Source of the DNA: Aldrovandia affinis
Taxonomy: Eukaryota > Chordata > Actinopteri > Notacanthiformes > Halosauridae
Reading direction: 5' to 3'
Assembly: GCA_029706075.1 (NCBI GenBank)
Contig: JAINUG010000259.1
Span: 558,001 to 622,000 of the forward strand
DNA length: 64,000 nt
Part shown: positions 55,430 to 64,000 of the stretch, piece after piece
Position numbering within the stretch: position 1 is the stretch's first letter
Layout of the letters: each line of letters starts with the position of its first letter
The notes under the pieces: model-generated
The model's input: the letters and a program-made list of their open reading frames with translations, nothing else
What the model was told of the DNA's origin: nothing
Database searches by the model: none
Position numbers and translations under genes: made by a program

Positions 55430-56835
55430 TTTGCGAGTCTAAAGAGGACACAGAACTGTGTCTGAGGTTCAACGATCGGCCGGATCCTCCTTTCCAGCAC
55501 CCTGGCATGGGCTTTCCCAGGGAGGCTGAGCAGTGATCCCTCAGTAGTTGGAACACACCCTTTTTGAAAATGGGAACCACCTAATCCACTGGTACAGTTC
55601 TCGACACCCACGCAACATTGAAAAGGTGTGTCAGCCATGACAGCCCCTCAACATCCAGGGTCCTCAGCATTTCTGGACCATGTCCACTCCTGGCGCCTTA
55701 CCACTGCACAGCTTCTGAAGTACCTCTGTGACTTCCACCAAGGAGATGGGCTCTGACCCCCCAGAATACTCCCTGTTGGACCCTGCCTCCTGCACCGAGG
55801 GTGTGTCTGTCAGGTTTAGAAGTTCCTCAAAGTGTTCCTTCCACCTCCCGACAATATCCCCAGTCGAGGTTATCACTTCCCTGCCCTTGCTGATAACAGC
55901 CTGGGCGGTGTCCTGCTTTCCCCTCCTGAGCCGTCGAATGGTTTGCCGGACCCTCCTTGAGGCCAGCTGAAAGTACTTCTCCATAGCCTCTCCAAACTCC
56001 TCCCACACCCGGGCTTCTGCAACCACTGCAGCTGCAGGACTCCTTTTTCAGCTTGACAGCTTCCCTCACCACTGGTGTCCACCAGCAGGTCCTTAGGTTG
56101 CCACCATAACAAGCACCGACCACCTTCTAGCCACAGCTCCTAGCAGCCACTTCCAATTCCATTCAGACTCCATGTCCTTAGCCTCCTCCGGAATGTGAGA
56201 GAAACTCCTCCGGAGGTGGGAGCTGAAATCGCTCCGGACAGGGTCTTCTACCAGTTGTTCCCAGCAAACCCTCACCACATGTTTGACCTTACCAGGTCTG
56301 TCTGGCAGTCTACCCCACCATTTGATCCAGCTCACCACCAGGTGGTGATTGGTAGACAGCTCTGCACCTCTATTCACCGAGTGTCCAGAACATATGGCCT
56401 CAGATCCGATGAGACAACTACAAAGTCGATCGTTGACCATTAGCCTAAGGTGCTCTCTTACAAGGTACACTTAGAGCCTCCTTGTGTTCGAACATGGTGT
56501 TCGTTATGGACAGTCCATAACTAGCACAAAAGTCCAATAACAGAACACGACTCGGGTTCAGACCATTACTCCCAATCACGCCCCTCAAGGTTTCTCCATC
56601 ATTGCCCACATGGTCATTGAAGTCTCCCAGTAAAACTACCTGGATTTACCAGGCGGTGCTTTTTCCAGCACGCCACCCATTGTCTCCAAGAAGGTAATGT
56701 ACTCTGAACTGCTGTTTGGTGCATATGTACACACAACAGTCAGAGTCCTCCTCCCTGCGACCCAAAGTCGCATTGAGGTAAACCTCTCGTTCAGCAGGTA
56801 CAACTCCAACTGAGTTGTGCCTTATCGGGGGCTGG
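55430..56835 (-). mobile_element. Rex3 (RTE-clade) LINE, lacking its 3' end
   Basis: On the - strand it runs from the endonuclease into the start of the RT. As with the L2 at 32636, the 3' part with the RT catalytic site and tail is missing, so later deletion rather than 5' truncation shaped it. Confidence 0.85.
55430..56835 (-). pseudogene. Rex3 ORF: endonuclease C-terminal part and RT start, multiple breaks
   Basis: On the - strand: YAPNSSSEYITFLETMGGVL in the endonuclease, then a degraded loop. The connector reads VWEEFGEAMEKYFQLASRRV, RQTIRRLRRGKQDTAQAVIS, STGDIVGRWKEHFEELLNLT and LVEVTEVLQKLCSGKAPGVD. Further on are MVPIFKKG, LPGKAHARVLERRI and RPIVEP, early RT motifs. Several frame changes and stops occur. 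The RT catalytic motif is absent. These are hallmark Rex3 sequences of teleosts. Confidence 0.88.
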
Positions 56836-57051
56836 TGAGTTTAAAAAGTGCCTTTTGATAGTGTAGAAAACTACTCACTGCCAAAAATGTACATTATTTT
56901 TCAGTTTTTGGTAACCTAAACTTTTTTTTAGAACCTCTGGAAGTTTATCGCTTACCTTTGTACCATTTCAGGTTATTCACTGGACTTGAACAGCTTAAAT
57001 TTCAGTAAAAACTGGAAAATGGGGGTGTTCTAAAACCTTTGACCGGTAGTG
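56836..57051. mobile_element. Tc1-like terminal fragment
   Basis: About 215 bases ending AACCTTTGACCGGTAGTGTA, a Tc1-type right terminus next to TA at 57052-57053. It resembles the terminus of the element at 17914-18441 (ACTTTTGACTGGTACTGTA). No coding and no opposite terminus. Confidence 0.7.
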
Positions 57052-57053
57052 TA

Positions 57054-57611
57054 TAAAATTTGTGTATCGCTAGGTTGGGCAATTCAGAGGGGATGCTATC
57101 CACAGGTCAGCAGTGAACATCATACTTATGAAGCACATGTGGTTCTGCTATAAGATGAGCACACAGAAACTCTTCTCACTAAGAGTGCGCTGCTTTACTG
57201 GCACAGTTCTGCATGATGAGAGGTGCACTGTGTTTCTCTGGCTTCAGAGAAAAGCTCTGCTAAAGTTCATGCTACAAATTTGATTCTCTCTGCTTGGGTT
57301 GTGGCAGGTAGTGCATTCAGTTCTGGGGATTTGTGTGTAAACGTGTGCACCCAAACCCAAACCCAGGCTACTGCACTGAACTATGTGGGATGTTTCCACA
57401 ATAAATCTTTTGATGGAGTAGAACGTACTTAATAATTAACTTAAGCTTTTAAAACTGCACCGTAATTTGAAGCATTACCCTCTTAATGTTGGTATTAGCC
57501 CAGGCTAATTCAAACAGATTCCCTACTGCACAGCACATAGGTCTGCACCACAGGTCATGAGCTCCTCCTGCAACGTGTGAAAAGCCAGAGGCTTCTGGTG
57601 TTTAACTCTGT

Positions 57612-57696
<85 letters not shown>

Positions 57697-58338
57697 GGGT
57701 AACATATGTGCCTAAACTGGTTCCATGTCCTTCTTGTTAGAGTGCCCCCTGGATGTTTTGTGTTCAGTGGCCAGTGAGGTCAGAAAAATTGTTCTGCCAC
57801 AGGCTCTAAAAATGTTCTCCATTACCTCCCTGCCTGCTTCTCAGCATTCAAAGAGATGGATTATGGGTAATGGAAGAGATGGATTGTGAGTAAATGGCGC
57901 TGTGATAGACTGATTATCCTGTCCAGGAGGGTTGTGCTGCTTCACACCACAGAAATTGGGGTCAACTCTGACCCTATGAGCACATTTTTCAGTCTCAGGG
58001 TTCCTAAAATAACCAGCACCGCCTCTATAAAACTGTTAACTTTTAAGACTCACATGAGTTGTACAAGGGTACAACACCGATGATAGGCTGCAATGCAGTA
58101 AAAAATATTGAACACCCTAGTAAATAGAAGCATATGTAAAACATGTCATGACATCATAGATCTGCATAAGACTATTTAGCTAAATGTATAATAATTACAA
58201 TGATCACAATATTGCCAAGGATTTGCAACTCAGTCTTTAATGAGCTTTGTAATTGGAGGAACAGTAAATAGTTTCCTTCGCTGTTATCACACGGCTAATT
58301 ATGTCTGCAGTTCCATTCAATTAGGAAGGAACAGGGTC
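57054..58338. other. Intronic DNA with a TCA microsatellite
   Basis: Unique sequence apart from the microsatellite at 57612-57696. No gene seen. Confidence 0.5.
57612..57696. repeat. (TCA)n microsatellite, about 28 units
   Basis: Perfect trinucleotide run of 85 bases. Confidence 0.98.
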
Positions 58339-58345
58339 TCTAAAA

Positions 58346-58491
58346 TAGGCCGTTGCCGTTAGGCTTGCTTTTGGGGGGGTCTAGGCCTGGGGGGGTCTAG
58401 GCCTGGGTTCCCCCTCTGTTAAGCGTTTTGTGACAATTCTGTTGTGAAAAGCGCTATACAAATAAACTTGATTTGATTTGATTTGATTTGA
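58346..58491 (+). mobile_element. Very short L2-like LINE 3' end with 7-bp target duplication
   Basis: The same 3' end as at 6460-6572 (AGGCTTGCTTTTGGGGGGGT, GTGAAAAGCGCTATACAAAT), but with a (TTTGA)n tail. TCTAAAA flanks at 58339-58345 and 58492-58498. An internal 18-base duplication of GGGGGGGTCTAGGCCTGG is present. Only 146 bases were copied. Confidence 0.85.
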
Positions 58492-58498
58492 TCTAAAA

Positions 58499-59226
58499 GC
58501 CTAGCACTTAAAAAAGCTTACTGACTTCGCCTCATATATATCCATGATACGCTCTTGGGTTATTTTGCATTAATGAAGATGCAAGCCACGGGCTCTCTCA
58601 ACCCTCTCTCGTCCTCTGCTTGGGTCATTATTTATCTTTCAGCCAATAAAAAAGTTGCTTGTTGCTATTCGGGTTATTCTCACTGTTAAGAACAAGGATC
58701 TGAACAAGAGCTCTTGTACGTGCTTTGATGCGAGTTGATTGAGTATATTTCTCTCAAAAAAAACATGGCTGTGATACAAAACATACAAAACCTTTTGAAG
58801 GTAAGGGGTTGGAGATGCTTAATGAATGTGATGCAGTTAGGGTTAAGGGTTAGGCATTAGGGTTAGGGGTTGGAGATGGTTAATGAATGCGATGCAGTTA
58901 AAGGTACATGATTTATCCAGATATATTGTGTCGTCTAAAATAAAACATTTCCTCAGACTCCTGTGTGTTGTAATTGAGATCACTTACAAACTGAATTCTA
59001 TAACACTAAGGGAAGACAGCAGTGTCTTCCACAGCCTGGCAGTGATTTCCACACTGTTATCAGGTGATATATTATATAATAACTATCAGGGTGGTCAGGT
59101 TTAGATTGTTATATGCAATTCCCTCGCTTTAGAAAACCCACTTTAGAGTTTCCCACTTTTGAACTATTTGAACCACAGTCAGGGAACCATTTAGCAATTT
59201 TCTCTCAAGAACAAAATTCTAAAGGT
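58499..59226. other. Intronic DNA, no gene seen
   Basis: Contains degenerate telomere-like TTAGGG words at about 58838-58870, too few and irregular for a telomeric relic. Nothing else. Confidence 0.45.
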
Positions 59227-59239
59227 CACTACTCGTGAC

Positions 59240-59601
59240 AGCGGCACGGTGGTGCAGTGGATAGCACTGTCGCCTCACAGCAAGAAGGTCTCGGGTTCGA
59301 ATCCAGGCCGGGGGCCTTTCTGTGCGGAGTTTGCATGTTCTCCCCGTGTCCGCGTGGGTTTCCTCCGGGTACTCCGGTTTCCTCCCACAGTCCAAAGACA
59401 TGCACGTTAGGCTAATTGGAGAGTCTAAATTGCCCGTAGGTATGAGTGTGTGAGTGAATGGTGTGTGTGCCCTGTGATGGATTGGCGACCTGTCCAGGGT
59501 GTATTCCTGCCTCTCGCCCGGAACGCATGCTGGGATAGGCTCCAGCACCCCCCGCGACCCTGACCAGGAATAAGCGGCTTAGACAATGGATGGATGGATG
59601 G
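59240..59601 (+). mobile_element. tRNA-derived SINE with 13-bp target duplication
   Basis: Head with A box (GGTGGTGCAGTGGATAGCAC) and B box (GGGTTCGAATCCAGG). The body contains GGAGTTTGCATGTTCTCCCC and GGTTTCCTCCCACAGTCC. It ends in AATAAGCGGCTTAGACAATG and an (ATGG)n tail like that of Rex3/RTE LINEs, which probably mobilised it. ACTACTCGTGACA is duplicated exactly at 59227-59239 and 59602-59614. It sits 308 bases before dpp6 exon 2. Confidence 0.92.
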
Positions 59602-59612
59602 ACTACTCGTGA

Positions 59613-60086
<474 letters not shown>

Positions 60087-60745
60087 TAACAGTGAGCAAC
60101 ACTGATCGCTCTTCTTTCTGTCAGATAGCGAAGCCTCAGTATGGATTATATTCCTGCAGGAGCTACAGATAATTGTAATCTTGTCAATATGGTGGAAGTG
60201 CTGGCTCTGTTGAAATCTGTTTCAGATTTACTGTCAAAATGTTCATGCTCTATATTTTCCAGTTGTCCTCACATTTGAAGGTTTCTAGTGCATGTGTATA
60301 TGTGTGTGTCAGGTCTGCCCCTCCAGCTTCCTCCACCAGGGGCCGCCAAACAACCACCTGAACTTTGTGCTGTTCCCTCTCTGTGTCTACACTTGATTAT
60401 TCCCTGATTGTCTTATTGTTTAATTGATTAATGGTTTGATTGTTTTGAGTGTTTCCAATTGTGTCTCCTGATTGTGTTCCACCTGTGCCCAATTATGTTC
60501 TCATTATTTAAACTCTGGCTGTCTGCGTTTCTGTGCTTAGTCTTTGTGTGAATGTCCATGCCATAGCTGTGTTATTGTTAGCCTCTCAAGGTTCCTTTGT
60601 TTTTTATACGTTTTGTGCACTTTTGCAATCTGGCCTTTGGAAGCCGTTTGGTTTATTTTGAAAGAAAATTCAAAGAATACCCTTTGTTGGGGTAACCACC
60701 ACCTGTCGCTCTCAGTCTCTGCACATGGTTCCGCTCCCCCCAAGT

Positions 60746-60907
<162 letters not shown>

Positions 60908-61250
60908 CTCTGGTTGAATAGATTTGATCAACAGCACTGATTTATAGAATGTTTTGGATTGATTTCTGGATATTTGGATACACAATTATCTGTTGCAGAA
61001 ACAACAAAAAATCTATTGTAAAAATCTTAGAATTAATTTTCCTCTCATATCTGAACAAGAATTGTCATTTTATAGTATTCATAGTGGAATCTGCTATTAG
61101 AGGGAAAAATTATCATAATAGTAGGGTGTAAATCATCGTGTGTGTATGTGTATGTGTGTCTGTGTGTGGTTCAGGGTAATGTGTGTAGTGATGTTCCAGG
61201 CACAACACACATGCCAGATAAACACAGCTGGTCCTAACAGGTCCATTTTG

Positions 61251-61346
61251 CCCCTTTTCCTGTATTAGTGCTACTGTCCCAATGTGTTCTGGGCCACTCT
61301 TGCTCAAGGTTGATTTTGTTCTCCAAGGGGATATTTTTGGTAAGCT
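61251..61346. repeat. 96-bp direct repeat, copy A
   Basis: Identical to 62979-63074 except for one base (T here, G there, after CCCCTTTTCCTG). Starts CCCCTTTTCC and ends TTTTTGGTAAGCT. Flanking sequences are unrelated at both edges. The function is unknown; it may be a small mobile element or a recent duplication. Confidence 0.9.
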
Positions 61347-61975
61347 ACTGCACATACAATTGAGATGAGGTTGTGTCACTGGAGAACTTGTATGTGTGCC
61401 CCAACAGTAGTCAACAGCCAAGAGCAAAAAAATAACACATACAAATATGATATAATATAGCCTAATAAAAATAACACATTCAAAAAGAAACAACTTCTGT
61501 AAATTTTTCATTCAGAATCTTTATGGAACCATTAATATTTTACTGAAGCACAGCAATCTGAAGCCATCTCTAAGACGGTTTGAGAGGGAGCTTCAAAGAT
61601 AATATAGGATTTATGGTAGATAGCTTGCATGGTAAACATGGAAATAGTCAGTGTTGGGAGTCCTATGTGTTTTGTTTAGAAGTACAGAGTGTGAAAAAAT
61701 ACCACACACTGCCATATGGAGGGGATTCTATGACAGTGTGGCATAGCAACAGGAGTAAGTGAGATTTTAGCGAGAAAGCGCAGTTCAAATATTAGTCTGC
61801 ACTTCAGTCATGTGTAAAACACAAGTGAGAGTATTTTTTTATTTTTGTTTTTAACGTTAATGGAAATGTTTATTGATATGGAAATGATATTGTTGAGCGG
61901 GGTAAAGAATATTACTTAATAAAATAATGAATAACAAAACAAAGATATTTTATTATTCAGGACAAAGTCTGTCGT

Positions 61976-62533
61976 TGTTACGTACTGGATACGCAGGTGA
62001 ATGCAGGTTGGACCCAAGCGCAGGACGATGACACAGGATGATATAGGTGAGGGTATTTAATAAATAAATACACACAAGGACTGGAACAGGGGAACACAGG
62101 TAAGGGCAGACGAAGGCAAGCACGTAGGGAAGCTGGCTTGGAGGCAGGGCAGGGAGCTGGCTGGTCCGAGGGCAGGACAGGCAGGACAGGCAGGACAGGC
62201 AGGACAGGCAGGACAGGCAGGACAGGCAGGACAGGCAGGACAGGCAGGACAGGCAGGACAGGCAGGACAGGCAGGACGAAAAACTACTGGATACCAACGG
62301 GGAAGGAGCCAGGCAGGGAAAACACACACACAACGAACTGACACCGAATGAAGGGGAAACCAGGGTACATATACTCTGCAGGGCTGATGAACTTGATGGG
62401 AGGCTGGTGTGCCGGAATAGGCAACAGGTGAACATGATGAGTGGTAACGAGGGAATGATAACGGGATAATTGAAAATAATAAAACAATTAACAATCACAA
62501 GGGAGGTGGACAGGACGGGACGGAGACGTAACA
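61976..62533 (-). mobile_element. Solo LTR with 5-bp target duplication
   Basis: 558 bases bounded by TGTTACGT and ACGTAACA (8-base inverted ends). GTCGT is duplicated at 61971-61975 and 62534-62538. On the - strand a GAGTATATGTACCC TATA-like motif lies upstream and TTTATTTATTAAATACC near the end, fixing orientation. No internal coding. It includes a 9-bp minisatellite. Confidence 0.85.
62171..62277. repeat. 9-bp minisatellite inside solo LTR, about 12 units
   Basis: Tandem GGCAGGACA units, nearly perfect. They create spurious Gly-Arg-Thr and Ala-Cys-Pro frames on the two strands. Confidence 0.97.
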
Positions 62534-62978
62534 GTCGTTGTGGGATGCAGGACAGTGAGTCAAAATGCGGGATACCTGGTCACCCTATGCAGAGCATCAC
62601 AAGTACATCAATGAAACATAGTTAATATTGTTAATAAACACATTTTAATATATGTGACTTTGATCAAAATGCACAAACTAAACTAAACTAATGTGCAGCA
62701 CACGCCGTTTCCTCTTCCAAAAAACGATATTAGTTTCCTACTGAGAAAAGCGCTTTTCAATCAAATTCACATTCACATTAGTTTAGTTGAACTTATTATT
62801 GCCACATTATACAATGTCCAATTATATACTCCATTTCATTGCATAATGAACCAGGCCCTCGCCACACCCACAGGCCATTTATTCTTCTTAAACCAACCTC
62901 TTTTACATCTGCACTGCAAGTGCGCTACCGTCTCTTGGACACATTACCGGAATGGACACATATTAACATGCCTTAATA

Positions 62979-63074
62979 CCCCTTTTCCTGGATTAGTGCT
63001 ACTGTCCCAATGTGTTCTGGGCCACTCTTGCTCAAGGTTGATTTTGTTCTCCAAGGGGATATTTTTGGTAAGCT
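62979..63074. repeat. 96-bp direct repeat, copy B
   Basis: Partner of 61251-61346, 95 of 96 bases identical, same orientation, 1,728 bases further on. Confidence 0.9.
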
Positions 63075-63469
63075 TTTATATTAATTTGACCTTATATTAC
63101 CAGTGTAATAATATTGTAATTACTCTAGGAACTAGTCCATAACAAGCACATGGTTACATAGCAACAACATAGTCATTTCACAGGAATCTGGCTATTCCTT
63201 TCCTTCATCCTGACCCTAACTCTAACCTCCAGCTCTGCCCTTTACTCTAAGTCAAACCATTAACCTTATCCTAACCCTAAATATAACTAATACTAACTAA
63301 CAATTTAGGAAATATAACAACATGTGTTACAATGTGAATTTGCATAGCAGTTAACACAACATAAAGACACACGCCAGGACAATAACTCATTGCCAACTTA
63401 ATGAAACATTTTTCACAGAACTTTCATAATTGCATTGTCTGGCAGAGACAGTAACACTTTTATATTTTT

Positions 63470-63655
63470 CTGAGCAGATGTCTTTATCCAGAGTGGCTTC
63501 CATAAAGATTTCTTCAGTATTCCATCCATATGTTTTTTGAATGCAGATGCAGTACCTTGCCCAAGGATACCACAGAACAGAACAGCTCCACTGATGATTT
63601 GAACCTTCAACCTCTGAGTCACCATCCCTCCTCCCTAGCAAGTACACCACATGCC
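63470..63655 (-). mobile_element. Degenerate tRNA-derived SINE
   Basis: On the - strand GGGGCATGTGGTGTACTTGC (A box region) and GGTTGAAGGTTCAAATCATC (B box) precede a body ending in GGAAGCCACTCTGGATAAAG and ACATCTGCTCA, the core seen at 39510-39540. More diverged than that copy. Confidence 0.7.
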
Positions 63656-63789
63656 CCTCCCCTCTAATACTGTATATCTCAGAGCTCTAGCACACAGGTC
63701 TCTGCCTGTGTTTGTTTTTGTACCAGGTTTAATGTTCAATTCAAGCAGCTTGTAATTTTTTTATCTTATTCTATAAAAAAAAAATTGTT

Positions 63790-64000
63790 GCAGATTTTTT
63801 CCCCATTTTTCTCCCAATTTAGTAGACAATTATATCCTCCATTTATTTAGATTTACCCTCCCCACACGAGTCTGCCGCTCCTCTTTATTTTCTTCGAGAC
63901 GGAATTCGCCCACCCATGTGCGGACCCGAGGCGGCTCACCCTCCCCCTTCCACTGGGGCGGACAGCGAAATGCCGCCCCCTATCGGGGCTGACAACCAGG
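63790..64000. repeat. Probable dispersed repeat, cut by window end
   Basis: CCATTTTTCTCCCAATTTAG followed by CG-rich segments (GGACCCGAGGCGGCTCACCC) has the look of a common teleost interspersed repeat. It has no coding and its right end is outside the window. Family not assigned. Confidence 0.4.

Noticed and set aside
58838..58870. Interstitial telomere repeat
   Set aside because: Only a few irregular TTAGGG words; similar scattered CCCTAA words near 63215-63285 are also too few.
59240..59340. tRNA gene
   Set aside because: A and B boxes are present but no cloverleaf 3' half; the body, (ATGG)n tail and target duplication show a SINE.
61953..62498. ORFs with Gly-Arg-Thr or Ser-Cys-Leu repeats, up to 181 aa
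   Set aside because: Periodic translation of the 9-bp minisatellite inside a solo LTR, open in several frames on both strands.
62846..62875. ATGAACCAGG... as an alternative dpp6 first exon
   Set aside because: Superficially like another isoform start, but it lies downstream of exon 2, so it cannot splice to it.

Overview
This is vertebrate DNA, almost certainly from a teleost fish. It has spliced genes, large introns, CA/GT microsatellites, and a repeat set typical of ray-finned fish (Tc1 elements, L2 and Rex3 LINEs, hAT elements, Ty3/gypsy, tRNA-derived SINEs). No species can be named from the sequence. The only host gene I can support is dpp6 on the + strand. Its short-isoform first coding exon is at 10455-10511. 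The exon for the membrane-spanning segment is at 59910-60024. Both have correct splice sites and matching phase. The 49.4 kb between them is intron 1, and 60025 to the window end is intron 2. Everything else is mobile-element debris or unique intronic/intergenic DNA.

Layout. 1-4595: a two-ORF LINE with an intact L1-type ORF1 and a frameshifted ORF2. 4700-7416: a Tc1 element split by a 5'-truncated L2 LINE, abutting a second Tc1 piece in the opposite direction. 7417-10036: mostly unique DNA upstream of dpp6. 10037-10511: putative promoter, 5' UTR and exon 1. 12588-13902: a hAT element that keeps only a BED zinc-finger exon. 17914-18441: an internally deleted Tc1. 19453-24737: the densest cluster, with an internally deleted Gmr1-like gypsy element on the - strand next to a Tc1 element carrying an uninterrupted 340-codon DD34E transposase. 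The right terminal repeat of that Tc1 is split by a 1.37 kb retroposon encoding a small membrane protein I do not recognise. 25702-26285: a small hAT element. 30250-35577: two LINE fragments and an internally deleted hAT. 38165-39650: dispersed repeats and a SINE.

42834-47799: two near-identical 1.75-1.79 kb blocks separated by a gypsy 5' end and a 100-N gap. One block ends where the gypsy begins and the other reads straight through that point, so this looks like filled and empty alleles both placed in one assembly. 48845-50412: an IS630/Tc1-superfamily relic. 51207-51990: the start of a GTF2IRD2-type hAT. 52858-53745: an older inverted copy of the 43 kb block. 54269-54830: a solo LTR. 55430-57051: a Rex3 fragment and a Tc1 end. 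58346-58491: an L2 tail. 59240-59601: a SINE with a 13-bp target duplication, 308 bp before exon 2. Intron 2 holds a long GT tract, a solo LTR with an internal 9-bp minisatellite, and a 96-bp direct repeat at 95/96 identity.

The genes do not form a pathway; the window is one neuronal host gene whose first intron has been a long-term landing site for elements. The most novel item is the small-protein retroposon at 23269-24642. Next are the probable haplotype duplication at the gap, the BED-finger-only hAT, and the L1-type ORF1 paired with a non-L1 ORF2. Family names rest on motif recognition by eye; no database search was possible.
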